A stretch of DNA of 59,368 nucleotides from Clostridia bacterium (GCA_017936765.1 JAGBEX010000039.1:1-59368), one strand, 5' to 3'. Numbered from the stretch's first letter, positions 29,019-37,819 are shown. The notes: generated by a model from the sequence alone, not told the origin. Program-made: numbers and translations.

Positions 29019-29020
29019 AT

Positions 29021-29057
29021 AAATCAAAACCACCGACTTGATCGGTGGTTTTGATTT
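29021..29057. terminator. Bidirectional terminator, IS200-end-like
   Basis: AAATCAAAACCACCGA (29021-29036) and TCGGTGGTTTTGATTT (29042-29057) form a perfect 16-bp stem between convergent genes. The right half closely resembles the right-end hairpin of the IS200-like element at 58345-58370 (CCACCGGC/GCCGGTGG followed by TTTTGATT). Confidence 0.88.
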
Positions 29058-29064
29058 GCTACGC

Positions 29065-30069
29065 TTACAGCAGCTGAATATTTGCCTTGTAGCAGGCCTC
29101 CACCACGTCCTTGGGCCACAGGCTGGCCTGCACCTCGCCCACGTGAGCCTTGCGCAGCAAATACACACACATGCGGCTCTGGCCGATGCCGCCGCCGATG
29201 GTCTGGGGCAGCTCGCCGTTGAGCAGCGCCTTCTGGAAGGGCAGCTCGGCTCGCTCCTCGCAGCCGCGGATGGCCAGCTGCTTGCGCAGGGTCTCCGGGT
29301 TCACGCGGATGCCCATGGAGCTGACCTCCAGGCTGATGTCCAGCAGCGGGTCATAGAGCAGGATGTCGCCGTTCAGCGACCAGTCGTCATAGTCGGGGGC
29401 GCGGCCATCGTGGATCTGGCCGCTCTTCAGCGCGCCGCCCACGCCCATCAGGAACACGGCGCCGTATTCCTTGGTGGCCAGGTATTCGCGCTCCTTGCCG
29501 GTCTTGTCCGGGTAGCGATCCTCCAGCTCCTGGCTGGTGACGAAGGTGATGTGATCCGGCAGTTCCGGCTTGATGTGGGGATAGTGGGCGCACACATAGC
29601 CCTCGGTCTTGCGCAGGGTGAGGTAGATCTTCTCCACGATCTCCCGCAGGAAGGCCTCGTTGCGCTCCTCTTCGGTAATGATGCGCTCCCAGTCCCACTG
29701 GTCAACGAAGATGGAGTGGATGTTGTCGGTCTCCTCGTCGCGGCGGATGGCGTTCATGTCGGTATACAGGCCTTCGCCGGGCTTGAAGCCATAGGTCTTC
29801 AGCGCCTGGCGCTTCCACTTGGCCAGGGAGTGGACGATCTCCACCATTTCGCCGGTCTCCAGCACGTCAAAGGCCACGGGGCGCTCCACGCCGTTCAGGT
29901 TGTCGTTCAGGCCGCTCTCGGGGGTGACCATGATGGGGGCGGACACACGGGTCAGGTTCAGCTGGCGGGAAAGCTCCGTTTCAAAAAAGTCCTTCACCAG
30001 CTTGATGGCGATCTCCGTGTCCCGCAGGTCAAGCACCGGGTTGTAATCCTTGGGGATGATCAGTTTCAT
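29065..30069 (-). CDS. asnA: Aspartate-ammonia ligase
   Basis: AsnA makes asparagine from aspartate, ammonia and ATP. The 334-residue protein is a class II aminoacyl-tRNA-synthetase-like enzyme of normal length, with VSAPIMVTPESGLNDNLNG, VFDQWDWE-like FVDQWDWERII, HITFVTSQELEDRYPDKTGKERE and the C-terminal GGGIGQSRMCVYLLRK motif 3. Its ATG overlaps the stop of the CHAP-protein gene by four bases, so the two are translationally coupled. Confidence 0.98.
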   Translation of the reverse strand: MKLIIPKDYNPVLDLRDTEIAIKLVKDFFETELSRQLNLTRVSAPIMVTPESGLNDNLNGVERPVAFDVLETGEMVEIVHSLAKWKRQALKTYGFKPGEGLYTDMNAIRRDEETDNIHSIFVDQWDWERIITEEERNEAFLREIVEKIYLTLRKTEGYVCAHYPHIKPELPDHITFVTSQELEDRYPDKTGKEREYLATKEYGAVFLMGVGGALKSGQIHDGRAPDYDDWSLNGDILLYDPLLDISLEVSSMGIRVNPETLRKQLAIRGCEERAELPFQKALLNGELPQTIGGGIGQSRMCVYLLRKAHVGEVQASLWPKDVVEACYKANIQLL

Positions 30070-30866
30070 TCGGCTACCTCCGGCGTGTTTTCAGTATTTG
30101 CCATGTTATCGGGGATCCAGGGCATCAGGAAGCAGTTCACATAGTAGGAATACTTGCCATAGTTGCCGCTGGAGGGCTTGGTGACCGGGATGGAATAGTC
30201 CACGCAATCGCTTTCCGGCAGGGGATAATCTTCCTCCGGGATCACGCTCAGGTTGGTGGACTTCTTGTCCTTGGAGTTGACCTCCACGTTCATGTCGTAG
30301 TCGCGGACGTACATTTTCACCCGGCTGGACATATTGCCCTCCAGGGTGGTGATGCGGAACTTGCCGCCGCCCAGCTCCACCACGTCATACACCAGCGCCA
30401 CGTGGATGGTCTTGTTGAAGGAGCAGCCGTACACCAGCAGGAAGCCGGGCTGGGGGATGTTGGTGGAGCGGTTCATCATCTGGTAGCCGCGAAGCAGCTT
30501 GCCCACGCTGGCTTCCTTCACATGCACGATGCCCTCCACCGGGCCTTCCTCCATCACCTGCAGCTGTTCCATGGGGATGCCCTGTTGCAGCATACACCAG
30601 GTGATATAGCCGCCGCACCAGCCAAAGCCAATGCCCTTGCCGCGCCACTCGGTATACTTGTTCACCTGCTTGAGCTTCTTACCATTCAGCTCCTGCCACT
30701 CGCTGTAGGCCAGGTCCAGCACCTGCTGGATCTCCTCCGGGGGCTTTTGCACCGTTTGGGTGATGGCCACCGGCGGGGGCGTGGGAGTGGACTTGGCCGC
30801 CATGGCCGTGGGGGAGATGATGCAAAGGATCAATGCGATGCTCAGGCACCGCAGGAGTTTTTTCAT
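30066..30866 (-). CDS. Secreted CHAP-like peptidase
   Basis: A 266-residue protein with a signal peptide (about residues 1-23, MKKLLRCLSIALILCIISP then AMAAK) and a CHAP/NlpC-P60-like papain fold. The presumed catalytic cysteine lies in GFGWCGGYITWC (about 84) and the histidine in IHVALVYDV (about 165). CHAP domains cut peptide or amide bonds in peptidoglycan. The start at 30866 has GAAGGAGGC upstream and agrees with the signal peptide; longer starts do not. The stop overlaps asnA, an unusual pairing. Confidence 0.85.
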   Translation of the reverse strand: MKKLLRCLSIALILCIISPTAMAAKSTPTPPPVAITQTVQKPPEEIQQVLDLAYSEWQELNGKKLKQVNKYTEWRGKGIGFGWCGGYITWCMLQQGIPMEQLQVMEEGPVEGIVHVKEASVGKLLRGYQMMNRSTNIPQPGFLLVYGCSFNKTIHVALVYDVVELGGGKFRITTLEGNMSSRVKMYVRDYDMNVEVNSKDKKSTNLSVIPEEDYPLPESDCVDYSIPVTKPSSGNYGKYSYYVNCFLMPWIPDNMANTENTPEVAE

Positions 30867-30937
30867 CGTTCGTGCCTCCTTCAGGCAAAATACTTTTCTA
30901 TTATAGTACCGAATGCAGAAAAAAGAAAGCCCAACCC

Positions 30938-30950
30938 TGTAACAGTTACA
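30938..30950. promoter_or_regulatory. Palindrome upstream of the CHAP gene
   Basis: TGTAACAGTTACA is a perfect 13-base palindrome lying 72 bases before the CHAP start and 24 bases before the -35 of rfbD. It could be an operator for either divergent unit. A TATAAT on the minus strand lies nearby (about 30900-30905). Confidence 0.4.
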
Positions 30951-30973
30951 AGAAAATACAAAAGCGTGCATCC

Positions 30974-31002
30974 TTGCCAAGCTTTCGCCGGCATGGTATA
31001 AT
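30974..31002 (+). promoter_or_regulatory. rfbD promoter
   Basis: TTGCCA (30974-30979), 17-base spacer, TATAAT (30997-31002), 39 bases before the start. Confidence 0.75.
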
Positions 31003-31041
31003 AAAAACAAATTGCAGGCTTTTGTTCATTGGAGGCATTGT

Positions 31042-31899
31042 ATGAAGGTATTGGTTACAGGCATTGCAGGCCAGCTGGGCTATGACGTGATGAAGCGCCT
31101 CTCCGCCCTGAATATCGAGGCCAAGGGCGTGGACTATCAGGACTTTGACCTCACCGATGGCGAGGCCGTGATGGCCGCCGTGCGCAGCTATGCCCCGGAC
31201 GCCATCATCCATTGCGCGGCCTACACCGCGGTGGATCGCGCCGAGCAGGAGCCGGAAAAGTGCGCCGCCGTGAACGGCATGGGTACGCTGAACCTTGTCC
31301 GCGCCGCCCTGGCGGTGGACGCCAAGCTGCTCTACGTCTCCACCGACTATGTACTCAGCGGCGATGGCGACCAGCCCTACGAGACCAACGCCCCCTATGG
31401 CGCCAAGAACGTCTACGGCCTCACCAAGGCCCAGGGCGAGGAAGCCATCCGCAGCCTCATGACCCGGTACTTCATTGTGCGCACGGCCTGGGCTTTTGGT
31501 ATCAATGGTCGCAATTTTGTAAAGACAATGCTGAATATTGGAGATGAACGCTCCGAGGTAAGGGTTGTGAATGACCAGTTCGGCAGCCCCACCTACACCC
31601 CCGACCTGGCTTGCCTGCTGTGCGACATGATCCAGACCAACAAGTTCGGCATCTACCACGCCACCAACGAGGGCTTCTGCTCCTGGGCAGAGTTTGCCGC
31701 CGAGATCATGCGCCAGGGCGAGCGCAACTGCACCGTGACGCCCATCCCCACCAGCCAGTATCCCACTCCTGCCAAACGCCCTGCCAATTGTCGACTGAGT
31801 AAGTCTAGCCTGGATCGCAACGCCTTTGCCCGGCTGCCTGCTTGGCAGGATGCTTTGGTGCGCTATATGCAGGAGCTTGCCCAGCAGGGAGTTGAATAA
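31042..31899 (+). CDS. rfbD: dTDP-4-dehydrorhamnose reductase
   Basis: RfbD (RmlD) reduces dTDP-4-keto-rhamnose to dTDP-L-rhamnose with NAD(P)H, the last step of the pathway. The 285-residue protein has VTGIAGQLGYDV, the substrate and catalytic motifs STDYVLSG and YGLTKAQGE, and VNDQFGSPTYTPDLA. It has its own promoter and lies 4.5 kb from rfbB, with unrelated genes between. GGAGG precedes the ATG. Confidence 0.97.
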   Translation: MKVLVTGIAGQLGYDVMKRLSALNIEAKGVDYQDFDLTDGEAVMAAVRSYAPDAIIHCAAYTAVDRAEQEPEKCAAVNGMGTLNLVRAALAVDAKLLYVSTDYVLSGDGDQPYETNAPYGAKNVYGLTKAQGEEAIRSLMTRYFIVRTAWAFGINGRNFVKTMLNIGDERSEVRVVNDQFGSPTYTPDLACLLCDMIQTNKFGIYHATNEGFCSWAEFAAEIMRQGERNCTVTPIPTSQYPTPAKRPANCRLSKSSLDRNAFARLPAWQDALVRYMQELAQQGVE

Positions 31900-31991
31900 G
31901 TGCGTCCCAAAAGGGCGGAGCCGGTATGTATGATGTAAAGGAAGTTATATTCTACATATTATATTATGGCTGCGGTTCGTTTGTGGTGAAT

Positions 31992-32037
31992 GATAGCGGT
32001 GGTGAAGGATAAGATCTTTCATAACCGCTATTTTTAT
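31992..32037 (+). terminator. Long stem-loop with U-tract downstream of rfbD
   Basis: ATAGCGGT (31993-32000) pairs with ACCGCTAT (32024-32031). An inner GAAGGAT/ATCTTTC stem pairs with one wobble. TTTTATT follows. It ends the rfbD transcript about 90 bases after the stop, or acts as an attenuator for the small frame that follows. Confidence 0.65.
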
Positions 32038-32056
32038 TGCGAAAGGAGGTGTACAC

Positions 32057-32194
32057 ACGAACAATGAACATGAATCCGAGCGGACTATCTCCCCACATAA
32101 AAACGGTAACTACTACTTTCGGATAGTACGCCACCTTTGCAAGATGCTCTGGTTTGGTGCGTTCCCTTGCTATGAAAATGACTTCCTGTCGTAG
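32057..32194 (+). pseudogene. Start-less 45-codon reading frame, possible gene debris
   Basis: AAAGGAGGT (32042-32050) is followed by a reading frame from 32057 encoding TNNEHESERTISPHKNGNYY and on to a TAG at 32194, but no start codon is in the right place. A two-base loss from ACACATGAAC would explain it. I do not recognise the product. The frame is more AT-rich than the neighbourhood. It lies in the gap between rfbD and the glycosidase gene. Confidence 0.35.
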
Positions 32195-32221
32195 TTTCTA
32201 TTTTGCTTAGTGAACCAATGG

Positions 32222-34780
32222 TTATTTGTGCAGGAACCACACGCTGCCCATGAAGCCCGTCGGGGCGATCTCGATCTCACAGGAGAGTGGGTCAGGCACG
32301 GCGTTCACCAGCGTGGTGCTGACCGCTAGACACAGCTCGCGGGGAGCCGCGCTGTTCTCAGGCAGCGCCCACCGATATGGCGGCGCGATCCGCTTGCCCA
32401 GGCTCTTGCCATCGCAGAACAGCTCCATGGCTTCCGTGGCGTTCTCCAGCTGAACGCAGGCGGCATTGGCAGGGGACGCGAACGCATACCGGATGCATCC
32501 GGCAAACCCGGGATATTTCCGGTCAACATCATACAGCTCAGCGGTCTCGCCACAGCTTTCCCAGCCATCCGCATTGTATGCGCAGCGGCTGATGCGGTAG
32601 CTGCCAGTGTAGGCTGTTTTTCCGGCGTACTGCGGCTCCGGCTCGCACAGCTTGGCAAGGCTGCTGTCCGACGTTTCCACCCAGATAACGGTTTCCAGCG
32701 GTGCAAGGTGCTGATGCACAAGGGAATCCGCGGCATACAGCTTCTGTGCCATGGCATCGTAGCGAAGGACGGCGCATCCCTTGGTGAACGCCACCTGCAC
32801 ATCCACAGCGTTCTTCGCGGACGAATTCTGGAACATATGAATGTCCATGCCGTTGTGATGATAGGAGTACCGGCGAAGCTCCGCTTCATGGTCAGCAGTG
32901 ATCCGCAGCGGGTCTGCTGCCACGGCCATGTGTACCATCTGCTCCTCCGGAATCACCGGAAGTTCTTTCAGCTCTGCCAGTGGACTGCCGTCCCAGCGCA
33001 GGGGCTTGCCATCTACGAAAAGCACCTTGGCTCTGGCCTCGTGCAGCCTGCGCAGCACAGCGGCAGAAGCCGGGTTCATGTGCGCCGCTTTGCCCACAAA
33101 CAGATGCCGATAGGACATACTGCCCACCCGAATGCAGCCGTTCTCAACAGCGGCATTCTCCAGGTCATCCAGGCAGACTACATGGTACGGAATCTGCTTG
33201 GACATGAGTGCCTTGCCCAGCTGATAGAAGGGCGTGGTATGACCCAGCCAGTCGGATTCCGCCTCGAACAGCACCGCGTTTTCGATCATCGGAACGCCGC
33301 CGCTGAACAGGTGGCTGAGCCGGTTCATGTAACTGAACAGCACCGACATGAAGGGGTACTGCGGGTGATTCCCCTTCGCCCAGAAATGGGGCGGACAGTC
33401 GGGATCGGGGAAAGGATTATCGGTGAAAGCATGGGGAACAAAGTGGTTCAGGCCGCCGGTCAGCATATGGTCGGCCATCCACTTCATCAGGGTAACACCC
33501 TCGCTCCAGCCGTACGCACCGAAGATCTCGCACACGGAGCGTCCCCTGTGCCGGGGTTCCTGGTGGGCCAGCGAATTGGCCAGCTGCGCTAGGCCGTAAT
33601 GGTAGAAGTCGTTGTCGTTGGTGACCCTGTCCGGCAGGAGGCAGTTCAGCACGATGTCAATGCCGGTCATGTCCTGGGGCCGCAGCGCCCGGAAGAAATG
33701 CGCCGCGCTCTGGCCGATGCGCATACAGCCTGGACCGTCCTCCACAATGTGGCCGATGTACTCCACGCCATGCGCCCGGCACCAGTCCCCCAGCTGACCG
33801 GAGAAGTACTTGCCGTACAGCTTGGAGAGGATGTCCATATACTTGGCGCGGACGGCTTTCTCCAGCCCGGCACGGGTGCTTTGCTGGCCGAAGAGCAGGG
33901 GCAGCAGACTTTCAGTCTCGCCGCCGAACTCCTCTTTCAGCAGCTCCAGCACCTCTTCTGTCCAGGGCAGCGGCTCGCTGTTTTCGCCGGTACGATCCAC
34001 CGACCCATAGCCCCTGTCCGCCAGGTTGAAGAAACCCGGCTCGTCCGAAAAGAAGCCGCAGATGGTGCTGCCGAAGTAGGGCGCGTAGTGCTGATAATGC
34101 TTCTCATACACCTCATCAATCAGGATGCGCACCGAGTCCGGGTTCAGCAGCGATACGCCGTCTCCCAGCATGGCAGCGGTGTGCAGCTTGCTGATCAGCA
34201 CGAACACGCACCAGTCGCCCTCCGGCAGATCCAGATACAACCAGCCGTTCTCCACCTGATCGGTGATCACCGTTGCAGAGTCGATCAGCATCCGCCCGTC
34301 TTGCTGGTACATCTTCGCCAGCACAACGCACTCCAGCCGATCCTGATACTTCTCCATGTCATAGCTTCCGTTGCGGGCAGCGAAATCAGTGCTGTGGGTG
34401 ATGTCCAGCTTCGTGCCTTTCTGTGGCCCTGTAACGGTGTAGTGCTTTTCCACCAGGCTGATCCGCTTCAGGTGCCGGGGCTGATTCACCACGCCGCCAT
34501 TGGCCATGCCGGTGGGAAAGTGAGCGTCGTCCAGAATCCACACCTTCATGTTCCGCTTCACAGCTTCATCCAGCACGATATCTACGTCGTGCCACCACCG
34601 CTCTCCGGCAAAATCAGGGTGCGGCCGGGCTTCCAGGCATACCGCGCCAATGCCGCTTTCATGCACGACCTGCATCAGACGGCGCAGCTCGTTTTCCGGC
34701 GCGCCGTGCATCCACACAAAGGGCAGGATGTAGTTTTCTTCCTTCCCGTGCAACACGTCCAGCAGTCTATTCTCAGCCAT
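32222..34780 (-). CDS. Putative glycoside hydrolase, GH106-like
   Basis: An 852-residue protein without a signal peptide. The N-terminal half looks like the TIM barrel of GH106-like glycosidases: LPFVWMHGAPENELRRLMQ, VWILDDAHFPTGMANGG (about residue 80) and GFFSDEPGFFN (about 245), followed by large helical and beta-sandwich regions with CDGKSLGKRIAPPYRW near the end. GH106 enzymes known to me are alpha-L-rhamnosidases, which would fit the nearby dTDP-rhamnose genes, but the match is distant and specificity is inferred. Start 34780 (MAENRLLDVL) is chosen because upstream residues overlap the glmM terminator; its ribosome site is weak. Confidence 0.7.
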   Translation of the reverse strand: MAENRLLDVLHGKEENYILPFVWMHGAPENELRRLMQVVHESGIGAVCLEARPHPDFAGERWWHDVDIVLDEAVKRNMKVWILDDAHFPTGMANGGVVNQPRHLKRISLVEKHYTVTGPQKGTKLDITHSTDFAARNGSYDMEKYQDRLECVVLAKMYQQDGRMLIDSATVITDQVENGWLYLDLPEGDWCVFVLISKLHTAAMLGDGVSLLNPDSVRILIDEVYEKHYQHYAPYFGSTICGFFSDEPGFFNLADRGYGSVDRTGENSEPLPWTEEVLELLKEEFGGETESLLPLLFGQQSTRAGLEKAVRAKYMDILSKLYGKYFSGQLGDWCRAHGVEYIGHIVEDGPGCMRIGQSAAHFFRALRPQDMTGIDIVLNCLLPDRVTNDNDFYHYGLAQLANSLAHQEPRHRGRSVCEIFGAYGWSEGVTLMKWMADHMLTGGLNHFVPHAFTDNPFPDPDCPPHFWAKGNHPQYPFMSVLFSYMNRLSHLFSGGVPMIENAVLFEAESDWLGHTTPFYQLGKALMSKQIPYHVVCLDDLENAAVENGCIRVGSMSYRHLFVGKAAHMNPASAAVLRRLHEARAKVLFVDGKPLRWDGSPLAELKELPVIPEEQMVHMAVAADPLRITADHEAELRRYSYHHNGMDIHMFQNSSAKNAVDVQVAFTKGCAVLRYDAMAQKLYAADSLVHQHLAPLETVIWVETSDSSLAKLCEPEPQYAGKTAYTGSYRISRCAYNADGWESCGETAELYDVDRKYPGFAGCIRYAFASPANAACVQLENATEAMELFCDGKSLGKRIAPPYRWALPENSAAPRELCLAVSTTLVNAVPDPLSCEIEIAPTGFMGSVWFLHK

Positions 34781-34809
34781 TCTATCGCTTCCATTCCGGC
34801 ATATTGTAT

Positions 34810-34849
34810 AAAACCCCCAGAGCCGGAACATTCCAGCTCTGGGGGTTTT
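34810..34849 (-). terminator. Terminator of the nagB-glmM operon
   Basis: AAAACCCCCAGAGC (34810-34823) and GCTCTGGGGGTTTT (34836-34849) form a 14-bp stem directly after glmM on the minus strand, ending in a T-run. Confidence 0.92.
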
Positions 34850-34856
34850 ATTGGGA

Positions 34857-36203
34857 TTACGCCAGGTGACCCTTGGCACGGATCACGTCGATCACGCCGT
34901 CCACATACTTTTCGCAGACTTCGTCGCTCTCGGCCTCCACCATCACGCGGATCACAGGCTCGGTGCCGCTTTCGCGCACCAGGATGCGGCCGGTGTCGCC
35001 CAGCTCCTCGGCCACCTTGGCCACAGCAGCCTGAACGTCGGGGTCGTTCTGGGCATCGGGCTTGCTCTTCACGCGGACGTTCTTGAGCACCTGGGGATAG
35101 AACACCACGGGGGCAGCCAGCTCGCTCATGGGCTTTTCCTTGGCCAGCATGACTTCCATCAGCTTCAGGGCGGTCAGCAGGCCATCGCCGGTGGTGGCGT
35201 ACTTGGTGAAGATGATATGACCGGACTGCTCGCCGCCGATGCGGTTGCCGTAGGTCACCATGTTCTCATAAACGTACTTGTCGCCCACCTTGGTCTTGTC
35301 GTACTCAATGCCCACCTTGTCCAGCGCCTTGTACAGGCCGAAGTTGGACATGATGGTGGTGACCACCTTGTTGTTCAGCAGCTTGCCGCGCTCCTTCATG
35401 TACAGGCCATAGATGTAGAGGATGTGGTCGCCGGTGACCACGTTGCCCTTCTCGTCCACGGCCAGGCAGCGGTCGGCGTCGCCGTCGAAGGCGAAGCCCA
35501 CGTCCAGCTTGTTATCCACCACATACTTCTGCAGATGCTCGATGTGGGTGGAGCCGCAATCGGTGTTGATGTTATAGCCATCGGGATCAGCATTGATCAC
35601 ATAGGTCTTGGCGCCCAGGGCGTCGAACACAGCCTTGGCGATCTGCCAGGAAGCACCGTTGGCGGCATCGATGCCCACGCGCATATCCTTGAAGCTGTAC
35701 TTGGACATGGAGATCAGGTAGCCCACATAGCGGTTGCGGCCAGCCACATAGTCCACCGTGCGGCCGATCTCATTGCGCTCGGCCACGGGAACCTCGATTT
35801 TGCCGTCGATGTAGTCCTCCACCTTCAGGATGGTCTCCTCGTCCATCTTCTCGCCATTGCCGTTGATCAGCTTGATGCCGTTGTCGTAATAGGGATTGTG
35901 GGAGGCGGAGATCATGATGCCGCAGTCGAAATCATCCACGCGGGTGATGTAGGCCACGGAGGGAGTGGTGGTGACGTGCATGATGTATGCATCCGCGCCG
36001 CTGGCCATCAGGCCGGTGCAGAGCGCATACTCAAACATATAGCTAGAACGACGGGTATCCTTGCCGATGACCACCTTGGCCTTCTTGTTCAGGCGCTTGC
36101 CATAATACCAGCCCAGGAAGCGGCCGATCTGTACCGCATGTTCAAAGTTCAGATCCTTGTTGGCCTCGCCGCGGAAGCCGTCGGTGCCGAAATACTTACC
36201 CAT
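34857..36203 (-). CDS. glmM: Phosphoglucosamine mutase
   Basis: GlmM interconverts glucosamine-6-phosphate and glucosamine-1-phosphate on the way to UDP-GlcNAc and peptidoglycan. The 448-residue phosphohexomutase has GTDGFRGEAN at the N-terminus, the phosphoserine loop ISASHNPYYDNGIK (about residue 98), the metal loop FAFDGDADRCLAVD (about 240), GGEQSGHI (sugar-binding) and RESGTEPVIRVMVE. It is third in an operon with nagB and a GlmU-like acetyltransferase; the spacing to the latter is one base. The cotranscript begins with a glmS-type ribozyme. Confidence 0.96.
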   Translation of the reverse strand: MGKYFGTDGFRGEANKDLNFEHAVQIGRFLGWYYGKRLNKKAKVVIGKDTRRSSYMFEYALCTGLMASGADAYIMHVTTTPSVAYITRVDDFDCGIMISASHNPYYDNGIKLINGNGEKMDEETILKVEDYIDGKIEVPVAERNEIGRTVDYVAGRNRYVGYLISMSKYSFKDMRVGIDAANGASWQIAKAVFDALGAKTYVINADPDGYNINTDCGSTHIEHLQKYVVDNKLDVGFAFDGDADRCLAVDEKGNVVTGDHILYIYGLYMKERGKLLNNKVVTTIMSNFGLYKALDKVGIEYDKTKVGDKYVYENMVTYGNRIGGEQSGHIIFTKYATTGDGLLTALKLMEVMLAKEKPMSELAAPVVFYPQVLKNVRVKSKPDAQNDPDVQAAVAKVAEELGDTGRILVRESGTEPVIRVMVEAESDEVCEKYVDGVIDVIRAKGHLA

Positions 36204-36204
36204 G

Positions 36205-36870
36205 TTAACGCTCCTCCTTGTGGATGACTTCGCCGTTATTCTTCCAGATGGAATTGGCAGGCACCACGCCCCGCACGCAGGAGGTGGGGTACACATTGCT
36301 GTGGCAGCCCACCACCGTGCCGGGATTCAGCACGGAGTTGCAGCCGACTTCCACATAATTGCCCAGCATGGCGCCGAACTTCTTCAGCCCGGTCTCCACC
36401 TTTTCGCTGCCGTCGCGGACGACCACCAACGTCTTGTCGGACTTGACATTGGAAGTGATGGAACCGGCGCCCATGTGGCTGTAATAGCCCAGGATGGAAT
36501 CGCCCACGTAGTTATAGTGGGGCGTCTGCACATGGTCGAAAAGGATCACGTTCTTCAGCTCCACGCTGTTGCCCACCACGCAGTCGGCACCCACCAGGGC
36601 GCTGCCGCGGATGAACGCGCAATGGCGCACCTCGGTATTGGGACCGATGATGCAGGGCGCACCCAGATAGGCCGTGGGGAAGACCTTGGCAGTCTTATGC
36701 ACCCACACCTGGGGTTCCCGCTCCTCATACTCTTCCGGATCCAGCTTGGCGCCCAGGGCGATGATCATATCCTTGATACCCTTCAGCGCCTCCCAGGGAT
36801 AGGTGAACTGGGAGAGGTAGTCTTTTGCAAGCGTATGCTCCAGATCATAAAGATCGGCGATCGTATACAT
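36205..36870 (-). CDS. GlmU-like left-handed beta-helix acetyltransferase
   Basis: A 221-residue hexapeptide-repeat acyltransferase. It corresponds to the C-terminal half of GlmU without the uridylyltransferase domain: PNTEVRHCAFIRGSALVGAD coils, VGNSVELKNVILFD, then HYNYVGDSILGYYSHMGAGS and ITSN, which match the GlmU active-site region (NYLGD and GAGTITCN). A short N-terminal helical region precedes the helix. GlmU uses this half to acetylate glucosamine-1-phosphate. It sits between nagB (gap 3) and glmM (gap 1), so acetylation of GlcN-1-P is the natural guess. The matching uridylyltransferase is not in this operon. Confidence 0.85.
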   Translation of the reverse strand: MYTIADLYDLEHTLAKDYLSQFTYPWEALKGIKDMIIALGAKLDPEEYEEREPQVWVHKTAKVFPTAYLGAPCIIGPNTEVRHCAFIRGSALVGADCVVGNSVELKNVILFDHVQTPHYNYVGDSILGYYSHMGAGSITSNVKSDKTLVVVRDGSEKVETGLKKFGAMLGNYVEVGCNSVLNPGTVVGCHSNVYPTSCVRGVVPANSIWKNNGEVIHKEER

Positions 36871-36873
36871 TTC

Positions 36874-37665
36874 TTACAGGCGCTCCTTCTTTTCGATATC
36901 CAGGAAATACTTGTAGGTGTCCACGGTCAGCTCGCCGCAGGCAGCCTCGTCGCAGGCGATGATGGCGCCGTTGTGCATCTGCAGGGCAGAGCAGGTCCAC
37001 TTGTGGCTCACATTGCCCTCCACCGTGGCGGCCAGGGCGCGGGCCTTGTTGTGGCCATTGATCAGGATCAGCACTTCCTTGGAATCGGTCACCGTACCCA
37101 CGCCCACAGACAGAGCCATGGCAGGCACCTTCTCCGGATCGTTATCGAAGAAGCGGCTGTTCACGATGCGGGTATCGGTGGTCAGCGCACGCAGACCGGT
37201 GCGGGAGCTGAGGCTGGTAAAAGGCTCGTTGAAGGCGATGTGGCCATCCACGCCAATGCCGCCCATGAACAGGTCGATGCCGCCATAGGAGGCGATCTTC
37301 TCTTCGTAGCGGGCGCATTCACCCTCGGGATCGTCGGTCATGCCGTTGAGGATGTTGATGTTCTCGGCCTTCATGTCCACCAGGTGGTTGAAGAAATTGT
37401 CATGCATGAAGTACCAGTAGCTCTGGTCATGCTCCTTGGGCAGGCCCAGGTACTCGTCCATGTTGAAGGTCACCACATTGGCGAAGGAAACCTCGCCCGC
37501 CTTGTTCTTGCGGATCAGCTCCTTATAAACGCCGATGGGGGAGCTGCCCGTGGGCAGGCCCAGCACAAAGGGACGCTCTTCTTTATGGTTATTGATCTTG
37601 GCCGCGATGTAGTTCGCCGCCCACTGACACATCTTGCTGTAATCGTCCTGAATAACAACGCGCAT
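36874..37665 (-). CDS. nagB: Glucosamine-6-phosphate deaminase/isomerase
   Basis: NagB interconverts glucosamine-6-phosphate with fructose-6-phosphate plus ammonia; the reaction is reversible. The 263-residue protein is close to the E. coli type throughout: [29 protein letters not shown] (catalytic Asp), [16 protein letters not shown] with the Asp, His and Glu of the active site (about 137-148), and SRFFDN. The AGGAGGATATCAAT ribosome site precedes the ATG. Its leader contains a glmS-type ribozyme, so GlcN-6-P should lower its expression. That is surprising for a catabolic deaminase and suggests biosynthetic use. Confidence 0.96.
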   Translation of the reverse strand: MRVVIQDDYSKMCQWAANYIAAKINNHKEERPFVLGLPTGSSPIGVYKELIRKNKAGEVSFANVVTFNMDEYLGLPKEHDQSYWYFMHDNFFNHLVDMKAENINILNGMTDDPEGECARYEEKIASYGGIDLFMGGIGVDGHIAFNEPFTSLSSRTGLRALTTDTRIVNSRFFDNDPEKVPAMALSVGVGTVTDSKEVLILINGHNKARALAATVEGNVSHKWTCSALQMHNGAIIACDEAACGELTVDTYKYFLDIEKKERL

Positions 37666-37819
37666 ATTGATATCCTCCTCTTTCTTGGCTGCCGCTGCAA
37701 CCGCATAAGGCTACAGGCCTTCCCCCGCCAGTGGATGAAGACCCCCATTCCAGCGTTTCCCGTGGAAACACATATGCGTTTTTCAGTGTCAAGAGAACCT
37801 CTGTTGCGGTGTTGGATTC

